A DNA stretch of 64,000 bases from Mycolicibacterium rhodesiae (GCF_002086695.1 NZ_MVIH01000005.1:186001-250000); one strand, 5' to 3'; shown: positions 24,918 to 33,487, numbered from the stretch's first letter. Notes: generated by a model from the letters alone, not told the origin. Made by a program: numbers and translations.

Positions 24918-25673
24918 ATGGCCAATGCAGTTCGACGCGCACTCGCCGTCGCAGGGATCGCGGTTCTGTCATTGGCGGCTTCGGTGCAAACCAGTTCAGC
25001 TGCCGTCGCTCCCTCCATCGACGGCGCGACGGTCGCCTCCGTTGCGCCCACCAACGGTCAGGTCGTCGGAGTGGCCATGCCGATCACCGTCACGTTCACC
25101 AAACCGATCACCGATCGGTGGGCGGCGCAGCAGACGATCAGCGTGACGACACCGGCCTCGGTCGCGGGCCGATTCGACTGGCTCGATGACAAGACCGTGC
25201 AGTTCGTGCCCGACCAGTACTGGCCTGCACACTCCGAGATCACGATGATGGCAGGCGGGATTCCGCGGACATTCGGCACCGGGGCGATCGTGCTCGGCGT
25301 CGCCGACATCTCGGCGCACACGTTCACCGTCAGCATCGACGGCCAGGTGGCGCGGCAGATGCCGGCATCGATGGGCAAGCCCAAGCACCCGACCCCGGTG
25401 GGCAGCTTCAATGTTCTGGAGAAGCAGTCCACCGTCGTGATGGATTCACGCACGATCGGTATTCCGTTGAGTGACCCGGAGGGCTACAAGCTCACCGTGA
25501 ACGACGCCGTCCGCGTCACCTGGGGCGGCGTGTACGTGCACTCCGCGCCGTGGTCGGTCGGTTCGCAGGGCTACGCCAACGTCAGCCACGGCTGTATCAA
25601 CCTGAGCCCGGACAACGCCTCGTGGTATTTCAACCAGGTCCACATCGGGGACCCGGTCGTCATCAACGCTTAA
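24918..25673 (+). CDS. ldtA: L,D-transpeptidase, LdtMt1 (LdtA) type
   Basis: 251 residues, the same length as M. tuberculosis LdtMt1 (Rv0116c). A signal peptide (to about residue 28) is followed by an Ig-like domain (VASVAPTNGQVVGVAMPITV) and the YkuD catalytic domain from about residue 125 (SAHTFTVSIDGQ). The active-site signature is YANVSHGCINLSP with the catalytic cysteine at position 226, as in LdtMt1, and the preceding histidine in VYVHSAPWS. It makes 3-3 cross-links in peptidoglycan, which resist most beta-lactams apart from carbapenems. It overlaps the 3' end of the convergent fatty-acid-hydroxylase gene by 11 bases. Confidence 0.93.
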   Translation: MANAVRRALAVAGIAVLSLAASVQTSSAAVAPSIDGATVASVAPTNGQVVGVAMPITVTFTKPITDRWAAQQTISVTTPASVAGRFDWLDDKTVQFVPDQYWPAHSEITMMAGGIPRTFGTGAIVLGVADISAHTFTVSIDGQVARQMPASMGKPKHPTPVGSFNVLEKQSTVVMDSRTIGIPLSDPEGYKLTVNDAVRVTWGGVYVHSAPWSVGSQGYANVSHGCINLSPDNASWYFNQVHIGDPVVINA

Positions 25674-26349
25674 CTGCGGCAGGGCTTTCCGCGTCGGTCC
25701 CGTGCAGGTTCCTGGCTGTCGGCGAGGTCGGTACCGAGGCCGCATCGGGATAGGTGCGCAGCACCCGGTCGGCGGTGCCCGGCGTGGTCACCCCGAACCA
25801 ATAGTGCTCGTTCTTGAAGTGATGCAGCCGATGGTCGCGCCAGATCACCCGGTATGCAGCGGTTTTCGGCTTGTAGTCGGTGTGCACCAGGTAGTGGCAC
25901 CACTCGTAGAGCAGCCCACAGGTCAGCATCACGACCAGGAACGTCAGCCCCATGCCGGTGCGGGGGAACAGCAGCAGCGCGATTGCCACCGCCGAGGCCA
26001 CCGCTCCGATAGCGGACTGCAGCGGGATGAACACCAGGTCGACGTCGCGCGGGGCCATGTGGTGCTCGCGATGCTTGCGGGCGAGCATCGGGTCGACAGT
26101 AAACCGGCCGATGCGGCGTGGCCGCCAGTGCAGGACGACCACGTGAATTGTCCACTCCAGGAACGGGAATGCCGCGGCAATTGCGAACGGCACCAGCGCG
26201 TCACCGAGCCGCCAATCGCCGACCGCGACGCGGGCGATGACGGCCCCGGTCAGCGCCACGAGGAACAGCCACGGGGTGGGGTGCCGCCAGAACTCGCGGC
26301 CCGCGTCGGCCAGCGTGAGACTGCGGCGGGCGTTGGTCGATGCGCTCAC
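25663..26349 (-). CDS. Fatty acid hydroxylase / sterol desaturase family membrane protein
   Basis: 228 residues with about four transmembrane segments and the histidine boxes of di-iron membrane hydroxylases: [19 protein letters not shown] and [14 protein letters not shown]. The family hydroxylates or desaturates fatty acids, sterols or carotenoids. The GTG start at 26349 overlaps the stop of the GntR gene (GTGA), so this is the second gene of a regulator-enzyme operon. The GntR neighbour suggests induction by a fatty acid or related acid, which is inference. Confidence 0.88.
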   Translation of the reverse strand: MSASTNARRSLTLADAGREFWRHPTPWLFLVALTGAVIARVAVGDWRLGDALVPFAIAAAFPFLEWTIHVVVLHWRPRRIGRFTVDPMLARKHREHHMAPRDVDLVFIPLQSAIGAVASAVAIALLLFPRTGMGLTFLVVMLTCGLLYEWCHYLVHTDYKPKTAAYRVIWRDHRLHHFKNEHYWFGVTTPGTADRVLRTYPDAASVPTSPTARNLHGTDAESPAAVKR

Positions 26350-27068
26350 TGTTGGTCCTCCAGTGCGGTCAGGGCGGTCACCAACGCGGTGGTGGCCGGC
26401 TCCAGGAGTTCACGGGCTGCTGTCGCCGCCTCGTCCGGTTTGCCCGCCGCGATGGCGTGGGCGACGGTGCGGTAGGCCTGGGTCTGCCCGACCTCGGCGG
26501 CCATCAGGGTGGCCAGTGCGGGCAGTGCCGGCTCATAGGCGGCCCGTAACGTGTTGAACATCAACCGAAATGCGATGGAGTCGGCGCCGTCGACCACGTG
26601 ATCCCAGAACGCCAGCGCATGCCGCTGCTGCTCGAGCGGGTCTTCGGCTGATTCGAGCGCGGCGATCGAGTGCTCGAGCAATTCGGGAAGCCCGTCCGGG
26701 TGGCGCCGCGCCGCCAGTTCGGCCACCTTGGGCCCGTTGTGGAGGCGCGCTTCGAGGATGCTGCGGGCCACCGACACGTCGAGTTGCCCACTGCGCAGGA
26801 GCAATTGGGGGAGCAGATCCAGGCCGGCATGCCTGCGGAAGTCCCGGACGGTGGTGGCATCACCCTGGCGGACCTCGACGAGGCCCGCGGCGGCAACCCG
26901 CTTGAGAGCTTCACGTACGGCGGGCCGGGAGACGCCGAGTACCTCGGCCAGTCGTCGCTCGCTAGGAAGCGGTTCGCCCGGCTGCATCTCGCCGCTGAGG
27001 ACCTCGGCGAGGATCTGCTCGAAGACGTCCTCGGGTACGGAACGCCGGCTCACCGGCTGCAGTGCCAT
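26346..27068 (-). CDS. FadR-type GntR transcriptional regulator
   Basis: 240 residues. The N-terminal winged helix has the GntR signature ([28 protein letters not shown], seen from residue 31) and the C-terminal all-helical FCD-like ligand domain runs from about residue 85. FadR-type regulators bind fatty acids, acyl-CoA or small carboxylates. It overlaps the hydroxylase gene by four bases and has a perfect TGGTC-A-GACCA palindrome 37 bases upstream, the typical FadR-subfamily operator, so it probably represses its own operon. Confidence 0.9.
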   Translation of the reverse strand: MALQPVSRRSVPEDVFEQILAEVLSGEMQPGEPLPSERRLAEVLGVSRPAVREALKRVAAAGLVEVRQGDATTVRDFRRHAGLDLLPQLLLRSGQLDVSVARSILEARLHNGPKVAELAARRHPDGLPELLEHSIAALESAEDPLEQQRHALAFWDHVVDGADSIAFRLMFNTLRAAYEPALPALATLMAAEVGQTQAYRTVAHAIAAGKPDEAATAARELLEPATTALVTALTALEDQQ

Positions 27069-27104
27069 GCCGCCAGCATGCCCCGGCGACGGCCAGAGGT
27101 CAAG

Positions 27105-27115
27105 TGGTCAGACCA
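27105..27115. promoter_or_regulatory. GntR/FadR-type operator TGGTCAGACCA
   Basis: An 11-base perfect palindrome with the FadR-subfamily core TGGT-N3-ACCA lies 37 bases upstream of the gntR start codon on the minus strand, and about 160 bases upstream of the plus-strand Mrr gene. The match to the family core is exact, so autoregulation by the adjacent GntR protein is the simplest reading. Confidence 0.6.
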
Positions 27116-27277
27116 GTGCGCCAGATCGCCCAAACCGTAATCTGGGCCGTACATCGTCAATGTCACCAGGTTCTCCGGGGTCCACCAGCCTGGGATGGTT
27201 CCCTGTCTGGAGAAGTTGTTACGTTCTCCTCGAACTGGGGGACCTCTGAGCCAAGAGGCTTCGAGGAGGAGGTGCAA

Positions 27278-28882
27278 GTGGGACTCTTCAACAGCGATGG
27301 CCAGCGCGCACGTCAGGAGCTGGCGGACATGTACCAAAGACGGCCGCTGCTTGCGACCTATCGCGCCGAATGGCAGAGGGTCTACGACCTGCTAGCGAAC
27401 CACTACACGCGTGGCCTCGCAGAGATGGACAGCACCATTGCACGGGTCCGTGCCCAATGTCTGGAGATGCCCGAACCGCGACCCCTCCGCGAGGAGTTCT
27501 TGCCACCGAACCCGCCGTCGTCTTTTCAGAGCGTCCAGGCCCGCGAGGAGGTCGAGCGTCGGTTCGAGCGAGAGTGGCACGCCTACGTCAGCCGCGAGTC
27601 GTGGCGACTCCGCGAACTTCAAATAGCCCAGGACGTATGCGCACGCCACGCCGCCAAGGAATTGCGGCAGCGCATCGAACGAAATCGTGCGCTATGGCCC
27701 TCGGATGCGGATATCAGTGACATCTTGCTTGCCGCCGATGACATCGCCTTTCAGGTCGACCTCCAGAACGAGAAGGTCGAGGACAGTCTGTCGGAGCTAA
27801 ACGACTTATTACGGGTCGGCCTTAGCCGAAATCCGAGCGAGGCCGCCAGCGCGGCAGCAAGCATCGGAAACGAGCCGAAGCCAGACGAGATCACCCGCAG
27901 CGTCGAAATCGCCTTAGCGATGATGGAGGTACCCTCAGGCGTTGAGCCAGCCGCGAAAGTTGGATATTCACCCGAATCACGTCAAATCGTAGTCGAGTAC
28001 GAATTACCCCGAGAGGGCATAGTCCCGAAACATAAGTCGTACAAGTGGGTGAAGAACAAGAACGTGGTTCAAGCGACGCCGCGGCCAGCAGGGCAGGTTA
28101 AAGCGTTCTACGCCAACTCAATTGCACAACTCTCGCTGCTTTGCCTGCACGTTATCTTCTCCGCCAACCGAGCGTTTGACGTAGCTGTCTTCAATGGCGT
28201 CGTGGACACGCTGGATCCGCGAACCGGTAAGCCAGTTCGACCGTGCCTTATCAGTGTCCGCGTCACGCGGGAAACCTTTGATGCACTCGATCTCGTCAAT
28301 GTCGACCCAGCGGCCTGTCTGAAGCACCTGAACGCCGGTGTTTCTAGGAGCCCGACCGAACTGGCTCCGGTGCGGCCAGTCGTCGAATTTTCGATGGTCG
28401 ACCCACGGTTCATCGCTGAGACAGACGCTATGAGCGGGATGGACAGCCGACCGAACCTGATGGATCTGACGCCGGGCGAGTTTGAAGCCCTGATCCAAAA
28501 CCTCTTCACGAAGATGGGCCTGGAGGCGCGTCAGACCCGCGCGTCCCGTGACGGTGGAGTGGATTGTGTCGCATACGACACTCGCCCAATCTTTGGCGGC
28601 AAGGTCGTCATTCAAGCGAAGCGATACAAGAACACCGTTGGGGTATCTGCGGTGAGGGACTTATTCGGCACACTCCAGAATGAAGGCGCTTCAAAGGGCA
28701 TCCTGGTAACGACAAGCGGTTACGGCACAGCCTCATTCGACTTTGCACAGAACAAGCCGATTGAGTTGATCGATGGGGCCAACCTCCTGTACTTGCTTGA
28801 ACAGCACGCAGGGCTGATCGCTCGGATCGAGCCGCCTGATGACTGGCGTGACCCCACCTCAGACACACCAGCATCAGTCTGA
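27278..28882 (+). CDS. Mrr-type restriction endonuclease with long N-terminal region
   Basis: 534 residues from GTG 27278, preceded by GAGGAGG. The C-terminal domain (about residues 395-510) is a Mrr_cat PD-(D/E)xK nuclease: TPGEFEALIQNLF, the metal aspartate in GGVDCVAYD (Asp429), the Q-A-K of VIQAKRYK (446-448), and VRDLFGTLQNEGASKGILVT. The first 190 residues are charged and helical, probably coiled coil; the middle is an unassigned alpha/beta domain. Type IV enzymes of this kind cut modified foreign DNA. No methyltransferase is adjacent. Codon use is visibly more A/T-rich than the flanks (TTA, AAA and GAA codons), which suggests recent transfer. Confidence 0.85.
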   Translation: MGLFNSDGQRARQELADMYQRRPLLATYRAEWQRVYDLLANHYTRGLAEMDSTIARVRAQCLEMPEPRPLREEFLPPNPPSSFQSVQAREEVERRFEREWHAYVSRESWRLRELQIAQDVCARHAAKELRQRIERNRALWPSDADISDILLAADDIAFQVDLQNEKVEDSLSELNDLLRVGLSRNPSEAASAAASIGNEPKPDEITRSVEIALAMMEVPSGVEPAAKVGYSPESRQIVVEYELPREGIVPKHKSYKWVKNKNVVQATPRPAGQVKAFYANSIAQLSLLCLHVIFSANRAFDVAVFNGVVDTLDPRTGKPVRPCLISVRVTRETFDALDLVNVDPAACLKHLNAGVSRSPTELAPVRPVVEFSMVDPRFIAETDAMSGMDSRPNLMDLTPGEFEALIQNLFTKMGLEARQTRASRDGGVDCVAYDTRPIFGGKVVIQAKRYKNTVGVSAVRDLFGTLQNEGASKGILVTTSGYGTASFDFAQNKPIELIDGANLLYLLEQHAGLIARIEPPDDWRDPTSDTPASV

Positions 28883-28950
28883 CTTGTCCCGCGTTGACAG
28901 TGATACGGCTGGAAAGTCGGATAGTGCGGCCGTGTCGATATCGGCGACGG

Positions 28951-29496
28951 CTATTTGGCGTGGCGCGCCGTGAACGTCAGCGTGACCTCGTCGTCCACCT
29001 TCAGCGTCCCCATGAACAGTGAGTACGGCTTGACCCCGAATTCGGTCTGAACCACCGGCAGCTCGGTGGACATCACCCACATCCCGTCGTGCTCCTCGAC
29101 GGCCAGGTCGACCGATTGTGGACGTGTCGTGCCGTGGATCGTGACGGCGCCGGCGAGGCGGTAGCCGCCGGGGGCCACGCTGATGTCGTCGGTGTCGAAG
29201 GTGATCTGCGGAAATTTCTTGGCATCGAGAGACTTCAGTGCGTTCGAGCGGACCACACCCTTCTCCGGTCCGGTCAGCGGCGTCACGCCACCCTCACCGC
29301 GGACGACCTGCAACGAGTCGACGTCGACCACCAGTCGGGCCGCGACCGGGTCATCCCCGCGCCACTGGACCTGCGCCTGCCAGGACGAAAAGGTGATGGT
29401 CAGGCGATGCCCCATCTTGGCGGCAGGACCCCCGACCCCGGTGAATATCTGCAGTTCACCCTCGGCGGCGGTCAGTGTCCAGGAGGTATCGGTCAC
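28951..29496 (-). CDS. YceI family protein
   Basis: 181 residues from GTG 29496 (MTDTSWTLTAAEGEL). The lipocalin-like YceI pattern is complete: MGHRLTITFSSW, VDVDSLQVVRGEGG, KFPQITFDTDDI, VTIHGTTRPQSVDLAV and QTEFGVKPYSLFMGTLKV. YceI proteins bind isoprenoid or fatty-acid-like molecules in a barrel. There is no signal peptide, so it is probably cytoplasmic here. It lies 29 bases downstream of the CYP125 gene on the same strand and may share its transcript, which would fit handling of a lipid ligand. Confidence 0.88.
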   Translation of the reverse strand: MTDTSWTLTAAEGELQIFTGVGGPAAKMGHRLTITFSSWQAQVQWRGDDPVAARLVVDVDSLQVVRGEGGVTPLTGPEKGVVRSNALKSLDAKKFPQITFDTDDISVAPGGYRLAGAVTIHGTTRPQSVDLAVEEHDGMWVMSTELPVVQTEFGVKPYSLFMGTLKVDDEVTLTFTARHAK

Positions 29497-29525
29497 GCCT
29501 CGACTGTATCGGCTTGTGCCACAAG

Positions 29526-30773
29526 CTACTTGCTTGCGCCGGCACCGGTGTAGTCGACCTGCCAGTGTTTGATGCCGTTGAGCCAGCCGGACCGCAGCCG
29601 CTCCGGCTTGTCCAGTGGCGTCAGATCGGGCATATGGTCGGCGATGGCGTTGAACATCAGATCGATCGTCATCCTGGCCAGGTTGGCGCCGAGGCAGTAA
29701 TGCGCACCGGTACCGCCGAATCCGACATGCGGATTCGGGTCGCGCAGGATGTTGAACGTGAACGGATCGTCGAACACCTCTTCGTCGAAGTTGGCCGAGC
29801 GGTAGGACATCACCACCCGCTGCCCCTTCTTGATCTGCACACCCGAGAGCTCGACGTCTTCCAGCGCGGTGCGCTGGAACGAGGTCACCGGCGTCGCCCA
29901 CCGCACGATCTCGTCGACCGCGGTCACCGGGCGCTGGGCTTTATACAGTTCCCACTGGTCGGGGAAATCGGCGAACGCGGTCATGCCGTGCGTGATCGAG
30001 TTGCGCGTGGTCTCGTTGCCGGCCACGGCCAGCAGGATCACGAAGAAGCCGAACTCGTCGTCGGAGAGCTTGTGCCCGTCGACGTCGGCCTGCACCAGCT
30101 TGGTCACCAGATCATCGCCGGGGTTGGCCGTCCGGTCGGCGGCCATCTGCATCCCGTACATGATCAGCTCACCGGCGGCGCCCTGCGGGTCGTTGCGGTG
30201 GAACTCGGGATCAGCTTCGCCCACCATCTGGTTGGACCAGTCGAACAGCTTCTTGCGTTCGTCCTGCGGAACACCCATCAGGTCGGCGATGGCCTGCAAC
30301 GGCAGCTCACACGAGACCTGTTCGACGAAGTCGCCCGAACCCTGCGCGGCGGCGGCCTTCGCGATCGCCTGGGCGCGCTCTCGCAGATTCTCGCGCAACG
30401 TCTCGACGGCTCGCGGCGTGAACGCGCGGGAGACGATCTGGCGAAGGTGGGTATGCCGCGGCGCATCCATGTTCAGCAGGATGAACTGGCCGGTGTCCTT
30501 GTGCGAGATCGCCGCGTTGTCCGGATAGCGCGGCAGGGCGGTGTTCTCCAGGCTGGAGAACACATCGCTGCGCCGGGAGATCTCCTTGACGTCCTTGTGC
30601 TTGCTGACGACCCAGTAGCCGTCGTCGTCGAATCCACCGACGCCTCGGGGTTGCTCGTTCCACCAGATCGGCGCCACCCGGCGCAACTCGGCGAGTTCTT
30701 CGACGGGCAACCGCGCGTTGTTCAGGTCGGGGTCGGTGAAGTCGAAGCCGGGGGGCAGGTTCGGACTGGGCAT
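29526..30773 (-). CDS. cyp125: Cytochrome P450 CYP125 (steroid C26-monooxygenase type)
   Basis: 415 residues. The start MPSPNLPPGFDFTDPDL and the end SGWLNGIKHWQVDYTG are the same as in M. tuberculosis CYP125A1 (Rv3545c). Motifs: I-helix AGNETTRNSITHG, ExxR in DEIVRWATP, haem loop FGGTGAHYCLGANLARMT. CYP125A1 oxidises the terminal methyl (C26/27) of cholesterol and cholest-4-en-3-one to start side-chain removal. Here the gene is outside the usual cholesterol cluster, next to yceI and an XRE regulator, so it may be a second CYP125 copy. A KstR-type site lies 97 bases upstream and a GGAGGTG ribosome-binding site precedes the ATG. Confidence 0.93.
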   Translation of the reverse strand: MPSPNLPPGFDFTDPDLNNARLPVEELAELRRVAPIWWNEQPRGVGGFDDDGYWVVSKHKDVKEISRRSDVFSSLENTALPRYPDNAAISHKDTGQFILLNMDAPRHTHLRQIVSRAFTPRAVETLRENLRERAQAIAKAAAAQGSGDFVEQVSCELPLQAIADLMGVPQDERKKLFDWSNQMVGEADPEFHRNDPQGAAGELIMYGMQMAADRTANPGDDLVTKLVQADVDGHKLSDDEFGFFVILLAVAGNETTRNSITHGMTAFADFPDQWELYKAQRPVTAVDEIVRWATPVTSFQRTALEDVELSGVQIKKGQRVVMSYRSANFDEEVFDDPFTFNILRDPNPHVGFGGTGAHYCLGANLARMTIDLMFNAIADHMPDLTPLDKPERLRSGWLNGIKHWQVDYTGAGASK

Positions 30774-30869
30774 AAAAAGCGCACCTCCATACGACGTGAT
30801 CTAGTGCCCGGTGATCCATGCCTACACCACGCACGGAGACGTCGGGTGCGGGTTGAGGAAACTCGCAAC

Positions 30870-30883
30870 TAGAACGTGTTCTA
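30870..30883. promoter_or_regulatory. KstR-type operator upstream of cyp125
   Basis: TAGAACGTGTTCTA fits the mycobacterial KstR consensus TNNAACNNGTTNNA at every defined base. It lies 97 bases upstream of the CYP125 start codon and overlaps the stop codon of the upstream XRE gene. KstR represses sterol catabolism genes, including cyp125 in M. tuberculosis. Confidence 0.75.
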
Positions 30884-31651
30884 TTGCTGGGCCGACGGCG
30901 GTCTCAGCGCCCGGGCGGTGGCCTCGTCGGCCGGCAGGAAGGCCTCGAGGCTGAGCTCCGCAGCGGTCAGGTCGAGCGCGGTGCCGAACGTCGTCACCAT
31001 CGAGAGGAACGTCAGGGACACCCCGTCGAGCCGGTCGACCTCAAGTGGGACCGCGACCCCGCCGAGATCGGTCGACGCGTCTTCGCCACCGGGGTAGGAC
31101 TCGAGTTCGGCCAGCAGGCCGGAGGCGCTTCCCGCGCCGCCCTCTCTGCGTAACCGGCTGAGAAGGTGATGCCGCCACTGCGCCAGATTGCGGATGCGCG
31201 GCGCCAGGCCGTCGGGGTGCAATGCGATTCGCAGGGCGTTCGGGGTTTCGAGGAGATGCGGCGCGACCCCGTCCAACAGCACAGCGGTACCCGAATTGAT
31301 CTGCAGCACATCCCAATTGCGGTTGACCGCCAGACAGGGATACGGATCGTAAGCGGCGAGCACCCGATCGACGCCGGCGCGCACCGCCGCCATCGCGGGG
31401 TCGTCGAAGCTTCGCTCGGCATACGCCGGCGCCAGCCCGGCAGCCAGCAGCAGGTGATTCTGCTCGCGGGCCGGAACGGCCAGGGCGTCCGCCAGTCGGA
31501 GCACCATCGCTCGGCTCGGCCTGGAGCGTCCGCTCTCGACGAAGCTGACGTGCCGGGCCGAGACGTCGGCTTCCAGCGCCAGGTCGAGCTGACTGAGCCG
31601 GCGCTGGCGCCGCCAGTCGCGCAACAGATCCCCGAACGCTGTGCCACCCAT
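30881..31651 (-). CDS. XRE regulator with MmyB-like ligand domain
   Basis: 256 residues from ATG 31651 (MGGTAFGDLLRDWRRQRRLS). An N-terminal helix-turn-helix (LSQLDLALEADVSARHVSFVE, residues about 19-45) is followed by the MmyB-like PAS-type domain, seen in YDPYPCLAVNRNWDVLQIN and LRIALHPDGLAPRI. Regulators of this class often sit beside oxidoreductase genes and act as repressors. The start at 31651 is chosen because the helix-turn-helix begins right after it; the frame is open upstream to 31744. An inverted repeat at 31686-31702 in front of it is a likely autoregulatory site. Confidence 0.88.
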   Translation of the reverse strand: MGGTAFGDLLRDWRRQRRLSQLDLALEADVSARHVSFVESGRSRPSRAMVLRLADALAVPAREQNHLLLAAGLAPAYAERSFDDPAMAAVRAGVDRVLAAYDPYPCLAVNRNWDVLQINSGTAVLLDGVAPHLLETPNALRIALHPDGLAPRIRNLAQWRHHLLSRLRREGGAGSASGLLAELESYPGGEDASTDLGGVAVPLEVDRLDGVSLTFLSMVTTFGTALDLTAAELSLEAFLPADEATARALRPPSAQQ

Positions 31652-31685
31652 TGCGCCAGCATCTCCCAGGCGGCGGCGCTGCGCC

Positions 31686-31702
31686 ATTACCCCGCAGGTA
31701 AT
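31686..31702. promoter_or_regulatory. Inverted repeat ATTACC-CCGCA-GGTAAT
   Basis: A perfect 6-5-6 inverted repeat lies 35 bases upstream of the XRE start and 36 bases upstream of the divergent membrane-protein start (31738). Its central position between two divergent genes, one of which encodes a DNA-binding protein, makes it a good operator candidate. Confidence 0.5.
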
Positions 31703-31737
31703 TGCCTCGCCTACCTGGGCGGGGGAGCGTGGGAAGC

Positions 31738-32025
31738 ATGACACGGCACAGTGATCCGCATCCGGTTCCGCGCTGGCTTGGTTTTGTGCTCAGATCCGAC
31801 CGCGCCGGCTCGGCGTGGTTCGTCGGCACCGGCTTCTTCTTCGCCCCGCTGCTGACCCTGGTGTCACCCTGGCCCGCGTTGACCGTCGTGATCTGGACGG
31901 TGGTCGGTCTGTTCGGGCTATGGCTCGGACTGCTCGGCGTGGCGATGGCCACCGGGCTTGCGATGGTGTTGCGGTCGAATACCGAGATACCCGAAGACTA
32001 TTGGCGCTCGATCGTGAACTACTGA
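31738..32025 (+). CDS. Small two-helix membrane protein
   Basis: 95 residues from ATG 31738 (MTRHSDPHPVPRWLG), preceded by GGGGGAG. Two or three hydrophobic segments are visible (SAWFVGTGFFFAPLLTLVS, LTVVIWTVVGLFGLWLGLL) and an acidic, aromatic end (EIPEDYWRSIVNY). It is divergent from the XRE/MmyB gene across a possible operator, so it may be its target. The last bases overlap the convergent ferredoxin gene. No function recognised. Confidence 0.7.
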   Translation: MTRHSDPHPVPRWLGFVLRSDRAGSAWFVGTGFFFAPLLTLVSPWPALTVVIWTVVGLFGLWLGLLGVAMATGLAMVLRSNTEIPEDYWRSIVNY

Positions 32026-32210
32026 TCGAGGATGACGGCGTTCTCCGGGCAGGCGTCGGCCGCCTCCCGGGCACTGTCCTCGAGCCCGGCAGGCACCTCG
32101 TCGACGATCGCCTCGGCGTAGCCGTCGTCGGTCATCGCGAACACGTCCGGGCAGACGGTGGTGCACACGCCGTGGCCGCGGCAGCGTCCGTCGTCGATGT
32201 GGGCTTTCAT
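32019..32210 (-). CDS. [3Fe-4S]-type ferredoxin, P450 partner
   Basis: 63 residues with the cysteine pattern C-x2-H-x2-C-x3-C and a distant CP (CRGHGVCTTVC, then DACPENAV). The histidine at the usual second-cysteine position marks the small P450-linked ferredoxins of actinobacteria, where the cluster is often 3Fe-4S. It starts inside the P450 stop (ATGA, 32207-32210), so the pair is translationally coupled and the ferredoxin very likely reduces that P450. Confidence 0.9.
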   Translation of the reverse strand: MKAHIDDGRCRGHGVCTTVCPDVFAMTDDGYAEAIVDEVPAGLEDSAREAADACPENAVILDQ

Positions 32211-33487
32211 GCGAGATCAAACTCCAGATGCAGTTCGGTGAGCCCACGCAGGATGTAGGTGGGCACATAGGTGTACCGCCGCGCATCGGCGGGCCCGTGG
32301 TGTTCTTCGCTGATACGGATGTCGGTGGTGCGGTCCAGCAGGCGCATCAGCGCCACCCGCGCCTCGGCCCGGGCCAGCGGGGCGCCCGGGCAGGTGTGTA
32401 TGCCTCGCCCGAATGCGATGTGCTGCCGGGCATTTGACCGCGACGGGTCGAAGGTGTTCGGGTCGGTGAAGCGGCGGGGGTCGCGATTGGCGGCGGCCTG
32501 GACCACCATCAGCGTCGAACCCGACGGCACGTCCACACCGCCGATGGTGACCGGCTCCTTCGATAAGCGGAAGTCACCCTTGACCGGGCTCTCGTAGCGC
32601 AGCGCCTCCTCGATGAAGTTGCCGACCTTGGAACGGTCCGCCCGCAGCTGAGCCTGGAATTGCGGGTTGTCGCCAAGGATCTGCAGGGCGGCGCTGAGCA
32701 GCCGGACGGTGGTCTCCTGACCTGCCGAGTACAGGTTGGCCGCCACCCGGGCCACGTCGCCGGGATCGGGCACGGAGCCGTCGGGGAACGTCGCTGCGGC
32801 CATCTCGGACAGCACGTCACCGCGAGGATTGGCGCGCCGGTCTTCGATGTAGGCGCTGAACTTGTCGTAGAGATACTCCAGCGGGGACTTGGCCAGGCTC
32901 TCGCCTTTGACGCTGCCGATGCCGCCGCCGTGGTGCGCGCCGCTGGCCATCTCCTTGACGAACTCGTCGCGATCGGCGTCGGGGACGCCAAGCAGGTCGG
33001 CGATGATCATCAGCGTGAACGGCTGGGCGAAGCCCGCGATCACCTCACCGCCGCTGCCGACGAGGTAGTCGTCGAGCGCACGGTCGACCATCGCCCCCAT
33101 CGCCTCCTCGTTCTCCTTGAGGCGCTTGGGGGTGATCAGCCGCATCAGCAGGGCGCGGTGATCGGTGTGCACCGGGGGATCGAGCGCAGGCAACTGGTCG
33201 TAGAAGGGCAATTCGTTGCGGTGTCGGGCGATGAGTTCGCCGACGTCGTCACGACCCTCGACGGGAACCGGGAAGCCGGGGAAGGGGCCGGTCACCGCGA
33301 TGCAGGACGAGAAACGGTCGGCGTCGCCGGCGACCTCGCTGGCCTCCTCCCATCCGGTGACCATCCACACGCCGTGGTGCGGCTCCTTCGAGACCGGGCA
33401 ACGGGCCTGCAGCGCCTCCAGATACGGATACGGATCAGCCACCAGGCCGCGATCCGTGAAGAAGTTGACGGCGTCTACGTCGGTCAC
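32207..33487 (-). CDS. Cytochrome P450 (family not assigned)
   Basis: 426 residues from GTG 33487 (MTDVDAVNFFTDRGLVADP). Motifs: I-helix AGQETTVRLLS, ExxR in EEALRYESP, haem loop FGRGIHTCPGAPLARAE. The long insertion around HHGGGIGSVKGESLAKSPLE and the HTCPGAP loop set it apart from the three other P450s in this window. I cannot assign the CYP family with confidence. It forms an operon with its ferredoxin and faces a TetR regulator across a three-copy operator, so TetR control by a small hydrophobic inducer is likely. Confidence 0.9.
   Translation of the reverse strand: MTDVDAVNFFTDRGLVADPYPYLEALQARCPVSKEPHHGVWMVTGWEEASEVAGDADRFSSCIAVTGPFPGFPVPVEGRDDVGELIARHRNELPFYDQLPALDPPVHTDHRALLMRLITPKRLKENEEAMGAMVDRALDDYLVGSGGEVIAGFAQPFTLMIIADLLGVPDADRDEFVKEMASGAHHGGGIGSVKGESLAKSPLEYLYDKFSAYIEDRRANPRGDVLSEMAAATFPDGSVPDPGDVARVAANLYSAGQETTVRLLSAALQILGDNPQFQAQLRADRSKVGNFIEEALRYESPVKGDFRLSKEPVTIGGVDVPSGSTLMVVQAAANRDPRRFTDPNTFDPSRSNARQHIAFGRGIHTCPGAPLARAEARVALMRLLDRTTDIRISEEHHGPADARRYTYVPTYILRGLTELHLEFDLA

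Noticed and set aside
29475..30872. Plus-strand open frame opposite the CYP125 gene
   Set aside because: Antisense of a clear P450; no motif.
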